Source: Acidimicrobiia bacterium (GTDB lineage: Bacteria > Actinomycetota > Acidimicrobiia > Spongiisociales > UBA5794). From it: 64,000 nt of DNA. Location of the stretch: NCBI GenBank assembly GCA_030065575.1, contig JASJDZ010000004.1:62001-126000 (forward strand), read 5' to 3'. Both the position numbers and the translations under genes were made by a program. Every line of letters begins with the position of its first letter. Position 1 is the first letter of the stretch. Of the stretch, positions 11,099-19,228 are shown piece after piece. Under the pieces are notes generated by a model, which saw only the letters and a program-made list of their open reading frames with translations, did not search any database and was not told where the DNA came from.

Positions 11099-11724
11099 TG
11101 GGCGATCAGACCCTTCCCGATGACGGCACCCAGCCCGACCTGAGCATTCCCGAACTGCTCGCCGATACCGGCGAGGAGGCCGAGGTGATCGAGGCTACGG
11201 ATGAAGCTGGTCCGGCAACGCCGGACCAGCCATCGGCCGAAATGCCGGACGACCCCGCCGAGGCGGTGCCCGTCCTGATCGCAGCTGTTGTTGAAAGCCG
11301 CCAGCAAGCGGCGGAGTATCTCGACACGATGCAGCGGGTCGCCGCGGAGTTCGACAACTTCCGCAAGCGCTCGGTGCGTGACCGAGAGGAAATTGTCGAG
11401 CGGGCGTCGCAGCGGCTCATCGAACGCCTGCTGCCCACCCTCGACAGCTTCGATGCGGCGCTCACCTACCAACCACAGACGGAGACGGAGACAAATCTCC
11501 TCGCCGGGATGGCCGACACTCACCGGTTACTGATGGAGACGCTCGCTCGCGACGGATTCGAGCCGATAGAGGCAACCGATGTCCCCTTCGATCCGGCAGT
11601 TCACGAGGCCGTCACCGGCCCGGGTGAGGGCGAGGGCGAGTTGCTGGTGTCAGAGATGCGCCGCGGCTACACATTGCGCGGCCGAGTTGTCAGAGCGGCG
11701 CTGGTCGCAGTGAGGCATGCGTGA
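11098..11724 (+). CDS. grpE: Nucleotide exchange factor GrpE
   Basis: A 208-residue partner that releases ADP from DnaK. A long acidic N-terminal region (about 60 residues) precedes the dimerising helix ([20 protein letters not shown]) and the C-terminal beta domain ([16 protein letters not shown]). It begins with GTG overlapping the dnaK stop and ends with a 4-base overlap with dnaJ, so translation is coupled along the operon. Confidence 0.96.
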   Translation: MGDQTLPDDGTQPDLSIPELLADTGEEAEVIEATDEAGPATPDQPSAEMPDDPAEAVPVLIAAVVESRQQAAEYLDTMQRVAAEFDNFRKRSVRDREEIVERASQRLIERLLPTLDSFDAALTYQPQTETETNLLAGMADTHRLLMETLARDGFEPIEATDVPFDPAVHEAVTGPGEGEGELLVSEMRRGYTLRGRVVRAALVAVRHA

Positions 11725-12638
11725 GGACGATGCGCAAAGAGTGGCTCGATACGGATTACTACGCCATTCTCGGCGTGAAATCTGACGCGTCTGCAAAGGA
11801 CATCAAGCAGGCCTATCGCAAGCTCGCACAGCAGTACCACCCCGACAAGAACGCCGGCGACACGGTCGCTGAGGGACGGTTCAAAGAGGTCAACGAAGCC
11901 TACGAAGTGCTCGGCGACACCGAGACGCGCAAGGAATACGACCACGCCAGGGAGATGGGTTACTTCGTCGGCGGTCCCGGTGGTGGGCAGCAGTACGTGC
12001 GGGTCGAAGACCTGATGGGCGGAGGCGCCGGCAGCGGCTCCCCATTTGACCTGTTCGGCGGGCTGGGTGACCTCCTTGGCCGCCAGATGGGATCACGGCC
12101 CCGGCCCGGAGACGACCTCACCGCCGAGATGAACCTCTCTTTCCACGACGCGGTCTCCGGCACAACCCGGCAACTGAGTGTCAACGGTCAGATGGTCAAG
12201 GTGAAGATCCCCCGTGGGGTAAACGATGGCGCTCGGATCCGCGTGCGCGGACGCGGCGGCCCGGGGCGCAACGGGGGCCCTGCCGGCGACCTATACGTGA
12301 CGGTGCATGTGGCGGAACACCCCATCTTCGGGCGTAGCGGCAAGAACCTGACCATCGACGTGCCGATCTCCTTCATCGAAGCTTCCCTGGGCGCTGAAAT
12401 CGACGTGCCAACGCTCGATGGCAAGGTGAGGCTCCGCATTCCACCGGGAACCCAAACCGGCAAGACGTTCCGTGTCCGCGACCACGGAGTCGAAGACGGG
12501 AAGGGCAATCGAGGCGACCTACTGGTCGTTGTCGCAGTGACGGTTCCCGAGAACCTGACCGATGAAGGAAAGGAACTGCTCGAACAGTTCCGCAAGCAGA
12601 ACCCAAACGACAACCCACGATCGCACCTGGGGGTGTGA
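11721..12638 (+). CDS. dnaJ: DnaJ-family co-chaperone without zinc finger
   Basis: A 305-residue J-domain protein. The J domain has YYAILGV, the HPDK tripeptide motif region (YHPDKNAG) and [14 protein letters not shown] Gly-rich segment (about residues 87-115) follows, then the two beta-barrel substrate-binding domains ([38 protein letters not shown]). The four CxxCxGxG zinc repeats of type I DnaJ are absent, so it is a type II (DnaJ2/CbpA-like) protein in the position of dnaJ. Start is GTG at 11721, or possibly the ATG at 11730. It is three bases ahead of hspR. Confidence 0.93.
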   Translation: MRTMRKEWLDTDYYAILGVKSDASAKDIKQAYRKLAQQYHPDKNAGDTVAEGRFKEVNEAYEVLGDTETRKEYDHAREMGYFVGGPGGGQQYVRVEDLMGGGAGSGSPFDLFGGLGDLLGRQMGSRPRPGDDLTAEMNLSFHDAVSGTTRQLSVNGQMVKVKIPRGVNDGARIRVRGRGGPGRNGGPAGDLYVTVHVAEHPIFGRSGKNLTIDVPISFIEASLGAEIDVPTLDGKVRLRIPPGTQTGKTFRVRDHGVEDGKGNRGDLLVVVAVTVPENLTDEGKELLEQFRKQNPNDNPRSHLGV

Positions 12639-12641
12639 CCA

Positions 12642-13040
12642 ATGAGTAAGAGCAACGCTGTCTACATAATCTCGGTGGCGGCCGAACTGGCCGGTGTTCA
12701 CCCCCAGACGCTCCGAATCTACGAGCGGAAGGGCTTGATTGAGCCATTCCGCACCCCCGGCGGGACCCGCCGCTACTCCGATGAGGATCTGGAGCGTCTG
12801 GGGCTCATCCAGGAACTCACTGCAGATGGAGTCAACCTGGAAGGGGTGCGCCGCATCCTGGAACTGCAGGCGGACAACAATCGGCTCCGCGGCCAGGTTG
12901 ATCGCCTCCGTCGCCTCCTCGGTGAGGCCCAATCGCGCACCGGGGCTGATATGCACCCGACCCAGACCTTCCGGGTCAACGTGACACAACGTCGCAATCT
13001 CCCCGATATCGTGCGCGATCGACCGTTCGACGAATCCTGA
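12642..13040 (+). CDS. hspR: Heat-shock repressor HspR (MerR family)
   Basis: A 132-residue MerR-type regulator that represses the dnaK operon, and often clpB, in actinobacteria. The winged-helix motif reads VAAELAGVHPQTLRIYERKG with GLIEPFRTPGGTRRYSDEDL, followed by a dimerising coiled coil (ILELQADNNRLRGQVDRLRR). In other actinobacteria HspR needs DnaK as co-repressor. As the last gene of the dnaK operon it would close a feedback loop. The C-terminal tail after residue 100 is not well conserved. Confidence 0.95.
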   Translation: MSKSNAVYIISVAAELAGVHPQTLRIYERKGLIEPFRTPGGTRRYSDEDLERLGLIQELTADGVNLEGVRRILELQADNNRLRGQVDRLRRLLGEAQSRTGADMHPTQTFRVNVTQRRNLPDIVRDRPFDES

Positions 13041-13074
13041 ACTCTTGAACGGCGGCAGGCCGTATCATCTCCTT

Positions 13075-13470
13075 ATGGCCTGGTTGTCGCGTCCGCTGAT
13101 CCGGCGACCGCTGCTGTTCGTGGCGGGAATGGGCAGCGCCGCTGCCGCTGGATTGCTCTTTCAACCGCATTGGGTCGAGCTATGTACCCGAATCAACAAT
13201 CGGGAGTTCGTTGCCTGGGGCGGCCAGATCGCGCGTGGCGGTGAATGCGCTCCGGTCAGTCCGATGACCATGAGTGGCAACTTCTTGATCGGTTTCGGGC
13301 TCTTCATGCTCATCATCGGCCCGATCATCTTCTCCTTGGCCCATGTACTCCGCCATGGCTACAACTGGGAGTCATCTCGCGTTGAGACCGCCGTCTCGAA
13401 TCTGCCGATGCTGTCGGGGGTCCTCTACATCGCCGCCGGGGCCGGGCTCGCCATCATGGGTACAACCTGA
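13075..13470 (+). CDS. Small three-helix membrane protein of unknown function
   Basis: About 131 residues with three likely membrane helices: near residues 12-33 (PLLFVAGMGSAAAAGLLF), 68-92 (FLIGFGLFMLIIGPIIFSLA) and 110-130 (MLSGVLYIAAGAGLAIMG). The segment between helices 1 and 2 holds two Cys residues and may lie outside. The ATG at 13075 is preferred over an upstream TTG at 13045; neither has a clear ribosome binding site. No family was recognised. It follows hspR by 34 bases but its link to heat shock is unknown. Its stop codon lies inside the terminator hairpin. Confidence 0.65.
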   Translation: MAWLSRPLIRRPLLFVAGMGSAAAAGLLFQPHWVELCTRINNREFVAWGGQIARGGECAPVSPMTMSGNFLIGFGLFMLIIGPIIFSLAHVLRHGYNWESSRVETAVSNLPMLSGVLYIAAGAGLAIMGTT

Positions 13471-13500
13471 TTCTGCTTGATGAGATCAAGCAGAATCAGG
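13466..13500. terminator. Bidirectional 16-bp hairpin between convergent genes
   Basis: A perfect 16-bp inverted repeat, 13466-13481 with 13485-13500, has a three-base GAG loop. It includes the stop codon of the + strand membrane protein and ends nine bases before the stop of the minus-strand lipoprotein, so it can end transcripts from both sides. No strong T tract is present. Confidence 0.75.
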
Positions 13501-13508
13501 CGCTCCCG

Positions 13509-14411
13509 CTAGGGAGCCCACCACTGCTCGACCCAGACGACTTCACCGGTTGCCGGGTCGATGAGGACACGCCATAGCTGGTCACCGGGCCCGCTACTGA
13601 CGAAGCCATTCAGATCGTCAATTCCCCAAAGGCGGTACCACCCCGGGTCAGGGCCAACCCAGAAGGTCCCGCAGTAGCCGGGCCACGTAGTGCCCGGCTC
13701 TGGTGAGCACGCACGTATCTCGATGTTGCTGCCAGTCGGCAGGTAGCGAAGCATGGGGTTGTTGTTGACGATCGACCATCCCTGCGACTCATCGCCGGGC
13801 ACATTCAGCGCCACCTGGGCGAGGTCGAAGATGATCTCGTTGGCATCAGCCGACCAGATGTAGCCCCATCCCCCGCACCAATCCGTCCCCCCGGTTGGGA
13901 ACGAGGAGGAGTGCTCGATCAGGATCTCAAAACCCTCACAGGGCATAGGGGCGGTGTAGGTCACATGGCTGGTGACGCTTGCCTCATTGCCGGCCTGGTC
14001 GAGTGTGAAGAACACGACTGCGTTCGCTCCGGACTCCAGCCCGATGGCCACCTCCCAGTTCCCATCGGGATCAATAGCCGCCTCGTAGTCGGGTGGAGAC
14101 CAGACTCCTTGAACCCCGGGCTCAACCGTGCCTTGGAAGACTATCTCCGCATCAGGAACCGTCTCCCACTCTGCCGGGTACGTGACCAGGATTTCGGGTG
14201 GTGTCGTATCCGGGGCGGTGGTCGTCGTAGTTGTTGTCGTTGACGAACTCGGTTCGGTGGTCGTCGGAGCGAGCGTCGTAGTCGTCGTGATGGTGGTTGT
14301 TGGCGGTGAAGTGGTCGTTGTCGGTGGGAGGGTGGTCGTTGGATCGGCATCCGAACCGCTGCATCCGGTCAGCGTCGCGGTAACGAGCGCTAGGGCCGCA
14401 AGCCTCTTCAT
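13509..14411 (-). CDS. Lipoprotein with threonine stalk and Ig-like domain
   Basis: About 300 residues. A signal peptide ends in a lipobox (TATLTGC). A Thr/Pro stalk (about residues 22-62) leads to an Ig-like beta domain (PPEILVTYPAEWETVPD to SVTSHVTYTAP) and a C-terminal region rich in Trp, Gly and Cys (DWCGGWGYIWSADANEIIFD, ending VVWVEQWWAP). The Ig-like module resembles those of secreted actinobacterial proteins. The start at 14411 is chosen because the signal peptide begins there; the longer frame adds a non-signal extension. It is probably a surface-exposed anchored protein with unknown ligand. The stalk DNA shares a 14-base block with the cytochrome lipoprotein gene at 6211. Confidence 0.8.
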   Translation of the reverse strand: MKRLAALALVTATLTGCSGSDADPTTTLPPTTTTSPPTTTITTTTTLAPTTTEPSSSTTTTTTTTAPDTTPPEILVTYPAEWETVPDAEIVFQGTVEPGVQGVWSPPDYEAAIDPDGNWEVAIGLESGANAVVFFTLDQAGNEASVTSHVTYTAPMPCEGFEILIEHSSSFPTGGTDWCGGWGYIWSADANEIIFDLAQVALNVPGDESQGWSIVNNNPMLRYLPTGSNIEIRACSPEPGTTWPGYCGTFWVGPDPGWYRLWGIDDLNGFVSSGPGDQLWRVLIDPATGEVVWVEQWWAP

Positions 14412-14492
14412 TGCATACCTCACAGAGCGGGCGTCCTCCCCAGTGTGTCGGCTGAAGCAACTGCCAACAAGAGGAAAACAGCTCTCCTCTCT

Positions 14493-14542
14493 CGTTTTGG
14501 CGGACTTCAGGCCCACATCCGGGCCTGGTGTACGCCGGAACG
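14493..14542. repeat. Intergenic palindromic repeat, GTTTTGGCG type (copy 2)
   Basis: Outer arms CGTTTTGGCG (14493-14502) and CGCCGGAACG (14533-14542) pair over 10 positions if two G-U pairs are allowed. Inside is a perfect 7-bp hairpin, CAGGCCC (14508-14514) with GGGCCTG (14521-14527). It lies in the 147-base gap between two minus-strand genes. The left arm and the TGTACGCC right end match the element at 2601-2652. Confidence 0.6.
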
Positions 14543-14558
14543 GAGGGAGGCGCCGGAG

Positions 14559-15209
14559 CTAGGCCACGAAGGACTCGCCGTCGGGCTGCTGAATCACCAA
14601 GGCGGCGACGAGCGACGACCGACTCGGCCAGGCTTCCAGGCCGGCTCGGACCTGGGCATTGGCCGCTGCAGCCCGCACCGAGAAGTCCATGCCGGCCGGA
14701 GCATCGACAAAGACACCGAGCTCGGGTCGTGGGATCAGCACCGAGCCCTCGAGGTCAAATGCATCGATCTCAACCACAGCAAGGCCAAGCTGCTCGCACC
14801 GGGCGACCATCTCCAGTGCTGTGGCTCCGTCGTAGAAGCCCTCGCCGTCCTCGGCGCGGAACACGACCTGCGAGTCGAACTCATCGGTGAAAGAGCGGGT
14901 CGCCGGCGACTCCTCATCCCACTCCCCCTCGGGCGCACCGGCGTTGTACTCCTGGAGGAATGACCCTTCGGTCTCGTCCTCGCTGAACTGATCGAGGGGC
15001 GTCACAATGCGGATCGCCATATCGAGCGCCCGCATCAGATCGCCGAGCTCCAGGTCGAACACATCCCCGTACCGATCCGGGTAGATCTGGACGATCGACT
15101 CCTCGCCGTCCCAGAAGACCATTCCAATGAACTCTTCGTCCCGCCACAGCTCAACGACTGGCTCATCGAACTCAGGGCGGTCTGTTTCGACAATACGTAG
15201 TGGAAGCAT
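14559..15209 (-). CDS. Acidic hypothetical protein
   Basis: About 216 residues, strongly acidic, with no signal peptide or membrane segment; likely cytoplasmic. The N-terminal part (MLPLRIVETDRPEFDEPVVE, then MVFWDGEESIVQIYPD) looks like a small beta domain. The ATG at 15209 is preferred; the open frame extends further up but into the stop region of the neighbouring transporter. It lies 10 bases after the EamA transporter gene and may share its transcript. No family was recognised. Confidence 0.65.
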   Translation of the reverse strand: MLPLRIVETDRPEFDEPVVELWRDEEFIGMVFWDGEESIVQIYPDRYGDVFDLELGDLMRALDMAIRIVTPLDQFSEDETEGSFLQEYNAGAPEGEWDEESPATRSFTDEFDSQVVFRAEDGEGFYDGATALEMVARCEQLGLAVVEIDAFDLEGSVLIPRPELGVFVDAPAGMDFSVRAAAANAQVRAGLEAWPSRSSLVAALVIQQPDGESFVA

Positions 15210-15219
15210 GCGTAGAACG

Positions 15220-16161
15220 TTACCCGACCCGCTCAGCCGGCTCACGCTGTGACCGCGCGGCAGCTGCCTTTGAGAAATGCACAACGAGGATCCCGGCGAG
15301 TACGACTATCGAACCGAACCCGCGCCCGGCCGTTAGGGATTCGCCGAGGATCACCCAGGCCAGAATCGGCACCTCAACGACCTGCCCCGACGCAATGATC
15401 CCGGCGTGAAGCGCATTGAGGGTTCTCATTGCGTGATGCCAGAGCGTGAACGCAAGGGCCGTGTTGACGACTCCAAGGACGAGGATCAGCACAATCTGCC
15501 GCACGCCGAGATCCGGGAAAGGCTCGACGCTCAGAGCCAACAACAGGAGTCCGAGACTGCCAATGGTCATGGGAATCACCGCAGCGTCGACTGCGGCGAC
15601 CTCACCAGACCGCATGACGATGCGTTGCAGCAGGTTGGATCCGCCGATGCCGATCGCCGCAACCACAGCAAAGATGATCCCTGTTGCCTCATTGCCTCGC
15701 GGGACCGCCGGGTAGAACATGAAGATCCCGATCACGACCACAGCTACGCCCGCCCACTCCCAACGGGACGTCGGTTCGCGCAGCACAGCACCAGCTAACA
15801 GCGCCGTCACCAGCGGGATCCCGGCCTGGAACACGAAGTTGAAGGTGACCGCATCGACGAGGTCGAGTGAGATGAACTGGGTGGCGGGCACCACTGCGTA
15901 GAGCAACACCGCCAGCGCAACGAGCCAGCGCCAGGTTGTGCCCGTGAATCGCGGCAGACCCCGACCTCTCGTCGCCGTGCGCCATATCAGGAGCGTCATC
16001 GCACCAACGACATAACGAAGTGAGGCAAACGTCAGCCGTGGGATGTCTTCCAAACCGAGCTTGATGAGGATGATGGCGGCCGCCCACAGCAGAGAGGCGG
16101 CCACCGCCAGGCCAACGGCTCGCGTCAGCGTCGGGGCAGGCCCAACGGCGGAAGCGCTCAC
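15220..16161 (-). CDS. EamA/DMT-family transporter
   Basis: A 313-residue integral membrane protein with ten predicted helices in two EamA repeats; the first opens with GLAVAASLLWAAAIILIKLG, the second has AAIGIGGSNLLQRIVMR and ends in LAGILVVHF. The family exports small metabolites, amino acids or nucleobases; the substrate cannot be read from sequence. The ATG overlaps the stop of the upstream kinase fusion by four bases, so the two are co-translated, and a link to nucleoside metabolism is possible but unproven. Confidence 0.88.
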   Translation of the reverse strand: MSASAVGPAPTLTRAVGLAVAASLLWAAAIILIKLGLEDIPRLTFASLRYVVGAMTLLIWRTATRGRGLPRFTGTTWRWLVALAVLLYAVVPATQFISLDLVDAVTFNFVFQAGIPLVTALLAGAVLREPTSRWEWAGVAVVVIGIFMFYPAVPRGNEATGIIFAVVAAIGIGGSNLLQRIVMRSGEVAAVDAAVIPMTIGSLGLLLLALSVEPFPDLGVRQIVLILVLGVVNTALAFTLWHHAMRTLNALHAGIIASGQVVEVPILAWVILGESLTAGRGFGSIVVLAGILVVHFSKAAAARSQREPAERVG

Positions 16162-17264
16162 GCCAGAACCAGAGCGTCGGTGAGTAGTGACTCCACATGC
16201 CGCACCATCGCGGCTGCGTCTTCCGGTCGGTTCACGTAGTCAGTCTCAGCCGTGTCTATGCGCAGTAGCGGGACACGCGAGTGATTGGCAGCCCATTCTT
16301 CGTATCGGTCGTAGATCCTCCGCAGGAAGTCAACATCAAGTTGATCCTCGCCGACCCTATCTCGCCGGCTGATTCTCTCGAGGGTGACCTCGAAGGGAGA
16401 AGACAGGTAGAGAAGAACATCGGGTCGCGGCACCTGAGCAGCCAACTCTCGATAGAGAGTGGTCAGTGTGGCGAGGTCATTGTCGTCGTAGGCGCCATGG
16501 TGCCGCAGCGCCGGTGTGAAGACCTCGCCGTCCTCACTGATGCAACGTTCCTGCAACAGTGGCCCACTCGTCTGTCGGGCCAGGTTGTGGAGGCGGGCCC
16601 GCTGTCCGAGATAGAAGGCCTGGTTGCGGAAAGCAAGGTCGGAGAGATTGGCGTACACCTCCGAGAGGTATGGGTTGTCCATCACGGGTTCGTGCAGCAC
16701 GGTCCAGCGCCCCGACCTGGCGAGAAGCTCGATGAGCGACGACTTGCCTACGCCAAGAGGGCCCGAGACGGCCACATACGACTGCTCGAGGGCACGGAGA
16801 TCAATCGTGATGTCATCGTGATCGCGGATGTCGACGACAGTCCGCGTCCCATTCAGCAGTGCGCGCAACTCGCTCAGGTCGCCGGCCACCTCGTAACGCA
16901 GCGCACCTTCGATCATGAGGTCGCGATCGATCGGGCTGTGGTCCGGGTCGGCAAGTAGCCCGATGCAGCGCTTGCCTCGCCCAAAGGCGATCCCGGCCTC
17001 CACACAGGACGCCGCGTTGGGGGCTTCGCCGTTGAGGATGAAGATGAACGTGTCGCAATCCGCTACCGCGTCCAATCGCGCCTGGAATGCTCGCTGCCGA
17101 GAAGCCGGATCGGTACCTGCGTCGCCATTGGTCGGCTCGGGAGGAAGAGTGACGTCGTAACCGAGTTCATCGAGAAGGGCGCTGACGGCCCCCGCGAACA
17201 CAGGGCCACCGGCTTGCTGGGAGCCCGCGACGAAACAGGCCCGGGAACGGCGCTCACCTCTCAT
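16158..17264 (-). CDS. Fusion of 2-deoxyribosyltransferase-like domain and deoxynucleoside kinase
   Basis: A 368-residue two-domain protein. Residues 1 to about 140 resemble nucleoside 2-deoxyribosyltransferases (FVAGSQQAGGPVFAGAV, DCDTFIFILNGEAPNAASCV, EAGIAFGRGKRCIGL; the Glu of SCVEAG at about 89 fits the catalytic position). Residues 160-368 are a dNK/TMPK-type deoxynucleoside kinase with P-loop SGPLGVGKSS (167-176), HEPV, QERCISEDG, and LID RISRRDR. The two activities are successive steps in deoxynucleoside salvage. A good ribosome binding site (GGAGGTGA) precedes the ATG. It is divergent from another P-loop protein at 17322. Substrate specificity is unknown and the transferase may be inactive. 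Confidence 0.85.
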   Translation of the reverse strand: MRGERRSRACFVAGSQQAGGPVFAGAVSALLDELGYDVTLPPEPTNGDAGTDPASRQRAFQARLDAVADCDTFIFILNGEAPNAASCVEAGIAFGRGKRCIGLLADPDHSPIDRDLMIEGALRYEVAGDLSELRALLNGTRTVVDIRDHDDITIDLRALEQSYVAVSGPLGVGKSSLIELLARSGRWTVLHEPVMDNPYLSEVYANLSDLAFRNQAFYLGQRARLHNLARQTSGPLLQERCISEDGEVFTPALRHHGAYDDNDLATLTTLYRELAAQVPRPDVLLYLSSPFEVTLERISRRDRVGEDQLDVDFLRRIYDRYEEWAANHSRVPLLRIDTAETDYVNRPEDAAAMVRHVESLLTDALVLA

Positions 17265-17321
17265 CCGTATTCACCTCCGTCGGCCCGCACTGCCATGGAG
17301 AAATGGAGAGGGTAGCCAACT

Positions 17322-18377
17322 ATGAGTCAGAATCCGATTCCGGCTCGACCTCGCCAGCTTGGGTCCCGGGCCGACTTGGCGCGGCGGGTTAGTGTTCACG
17401 GAATGTCGATAGAGACTCTTCTACTGCTCGCCCTGCCCGCCTCGGGGAAGTCGGAGTTGCGCCGGTACCTGGAGTCATTGGATCCCCAGGTGGCCCGGGA
17501 CGATCTCGGCATCGGCCCCACCGTGCAGATCGATGACTACCCCTACGTGCACATGATGCGACGCATCGGAGAGGAGGTTCGGGCTGCCGGGGACGAACCG
17601 GTCTTCTTCGCAAGTAACAACGACCCCTTCCTGGATGCCCGAGATTGGGGCACCCTCATCCATCTGGTCAACTTCGACTACGACGACCTGAGTGATCCCC
17701 CAGACGCGCCGATTTCCGGCGCGGCAGCCCGCTGGCTGTTTGCCCGGATTGACCGGGCGCGTCAAATGGCCGGCATACCGCCGGCGATCGATCCTCTTGG
17801 GTCGCTGACCAGAAAGCGCCTCGAATCGACTCTCGAGGAGGAGGCTCGCCGGCTCTTCAACGACAAGGTTGCCGCAATTCCGGAGGACCTCGAAGGGCGC
17901 ACCGTTGTCATTGAGTTCGCCCGCGGCGGCCCGGAGGGATCATCCCTACCTCTTGCTCCTCCTTACGGCTACGGATACGCCCTCTCGCAGCTCAGTGAGG
18001 ACATTCTTGCCCGAGCCTCGATTCTCTACGTATGGGTGGAACCGGAGGAGAGCAGACGGAAGAACGTGGAACGGGCCGTCCCGGGACTGGCCGGCGACGC
18101 ATCGATACTCCACCACGGCGTCCCCGAATCGGTGATGCGCGGCGACTACGGGATCGACGACCTGATGTGGCTTCTCGCTGAAGGAGGTGGGAGCTTCGTC
18201 ATTACCGAAAGGCAGGACCAGCGCTACGCACTGCCTACCGGGGTCTTCGACAACAGGGGTGACTTGACCTCGTTCCTCCGCAACGAACCCGAGGAATGGT
18301 CACGATTCGAGCTGCAGCAGCTGCACCAGGAGCTGGTGAACGCCACCGCCGGGATCCGGGCTACGCAGAAACCTTGA
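17322..18377 (+). CDS. P-loop NTPase of unknown function
   Basis: A 351-residue cytoplasmic protein with a Walker-A-like motif near its start (LLLLALPASGKSELRRYL) and several acidic motifs (VQIDDYPYVHMMRRIGEE, TVVIEFARGGPEG, ILYVWVEPEESRRKN) that resemble the cores of small nucleotide or metabolite kinases. The ATG at 17403, just before the P-loop domain, is an alternative start. It is transcribed away from the deoxynucleoside kinase fusion with 57 bases between them. No exact family was recognised; a kinase role is an inference. Its 3' end overlaps the convergent DUF427 gene by 17 bases. Confidence 0.72.
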   Translation: MSQNPIPARPRQLGSRADLARRVSVHGMSIETLLLLALPASGKSELRRYLESLDPQVARDDLGIGPTVQIDDYPYVHMMRRIGEEVRAAGDEPVFFASNNDPFLDARDWGTLIHLVNFDYDDLSDPPDAPISGAAARWLFARIDRARQMAGIPPAIDPLGSLTRKRLESTLEEEARRLFNDKVAAIPEDLEGRTVVIEFARGGPEGSSLPLAPPYGYGYALSQLSEDILARASILYVWVEPEESRRKNVERAVPGLAGDASILHHGVPESVMRGDYGIDDLMWLLAEGGGSFVITERQDQRYALPTGVFDNRGDLTSFLRNEPEEWSRFELQQLHQELVNATAGIRATQKP

Positions 18378-18645
18378 CTCCGCGCCAGAAGGCGACTCTT
18401 CCCTTCAGGTCCGACGCGGCAGGCTTTGGATTTGGGTAGTACCAGGCAGCACCGGTATTGACATTCCCGTCCACTACGACGTCGTAGTAGCTCGCCGTTC
18501 CCTTCCAGGGGCACACGGTGTTTGCCGGGTTGTCAACCAGGTATTGGGGATCAACGCTGTCCGGCGGGAAGTAGTGGTTGCCTTCGACGACGATGGTCTC
18601 GTCACTCTCGGCGATAACGGTGTCATTCCAGATTGCTTTAGCCAT
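18361..18645 (-). CDS. DUF427 domain protein
   Basis: A 94-residue protein with the DUF427 pattern: MAKAIWNDTVIAESDETIVV, EGNHYFPPDSV, NTVCPWKGTASYYDVVVDG, GAAWYYPNPKPAASDLKGRV and FWRGVKV. The family forms a small beta-barrel of unknown chemistry. A clear GGAGA precedes the ATG at 18645. It is transcribed after mscL with a terminator between them, so it probably has its own promoter. Confidence 0.92.
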   Translation of the reverse strand: MAKAIWNDTVIAESDETIVVEGNHYFPPDSVDPQYLVDNPANTVCPWKGTASYYDVVVDGNVNTGAAWYYPNPKPAASDLKGRVAFWRGVKVSA

Positions 18646-18695
18646 GGTTCTCCTTGTCCAGTTGTTGAACAACGAGGGTGGCTGGTTAATTCCAA

Positions 18696-18722
18696 CGCAA
18701 AGGGGCCCCGCGGTGGGGCCCC
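18696..18722 (-). terminator. Terminator after mscL
   Basis: A perfect 8-bp stem GGGGCCCC (18702-18709 with 18715-18722) with a five-base loop, followed on the minus strand by TTTGCG. It lies 21 bases past the mscL stop. Confidence 0.75.
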
Positions 18723-18743
18723 GAGGCGAACGATCCCGTTGTC

Positions 18744-19136
18744 CTACTTGCTCAGTGCGTCCCGGATCTCCATCAAGAGCTTGATGTCTTCGGACGGCTC
18801 GGCGGGAGCTTCTTCCTCTTCCTCTTCCCCCGGCCTTGCAGCCTGAAAGGCTTTGTACGGCTTGACGATGAACAGGAAGACACCCAGAGCCGTGGCGAGG
18901 AACACCACAGCTGCGGTGAGGAACGACCCGTATGCGATGACCGAATCGTTGATCGTCAACGTCAGGTTGTCGAAGGTCGGCTCACCAAAGATGATCCCGA
19001 CTATCGGCATCACCACGAATTCAACGAGTGCCTTGATCACGGCGCCAAACGCAGCTGCCATGACGAACGCAACTGCGAGACTCACCAGGTCACCCTTGAA
19101 GGCGAACTCCTTGAACTCCTGATACATCTTCTTCAT
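18744..19136 (-). CDS. mscL: Large-conductance mechanosensitive channel MscL
   Basis: A 130-residue channel that opens under high membrane tension to release solutes during osmotic down-shock. It has the N-terminal amphipathic helix (YQEFKEFAFKGDLVSLAVAF), the first membrane helix ending in FGAVIKALV, the second helix (FLTAAVVFLATALGVFLFIV) and a C-terminal helix after an acidic linker (EEEEEEAPAEPSEDIKLL). A GGAG ribosome binding site precedes the ATG at 19136. Length is slightly below the E. coli protein and typical for actinobacteria. Confidence 0.97.
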   Translation of the reverse strand: MKKMYQEFKEFAFKGDLVSLAVAFVMAAAFGAVIKALVEFVVMPIVGIIFGEPTFDNLTLTINDSVIAYGSFLTAAVVFLATALGVFLFIVKPYKAFQAARPGEEEEEEAPAEPSEDIKLLMEIRDALSK

Positions 19137-19160
19137 ACCCACTCCTTCTGTTTCCCTCAA

Positions 19161-19210
19161 AGCGGAATCTACTCTCGGCTTTGACCCGCGAGAGGGCCGG
19201 AGGTTCCGCT
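19161..19210. other. Nested inverted repeats between two minus-strand genes
   Basis: An outer 7-bp pair, AGCGGAA (19161-19167) with TTCCGCT (19204-19210), encloses an inner 6-bp pair, CTCTCG (19172-19177) with CGAGAG (19189-19194). It sits between the methyltransferase stop and the mscL start. It could be a terminator or leader structure; no T tract is present. Confidence 0.35.
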
Positions 19211-19228
19211 CGAATCCCGCCCTCCGGG

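Noticed and set aside
14128-14562. Plus-strand frame with a poly-valine run
   Set aside because: It is antisense to the threonine stalk of the Ig-like lipoprotein.
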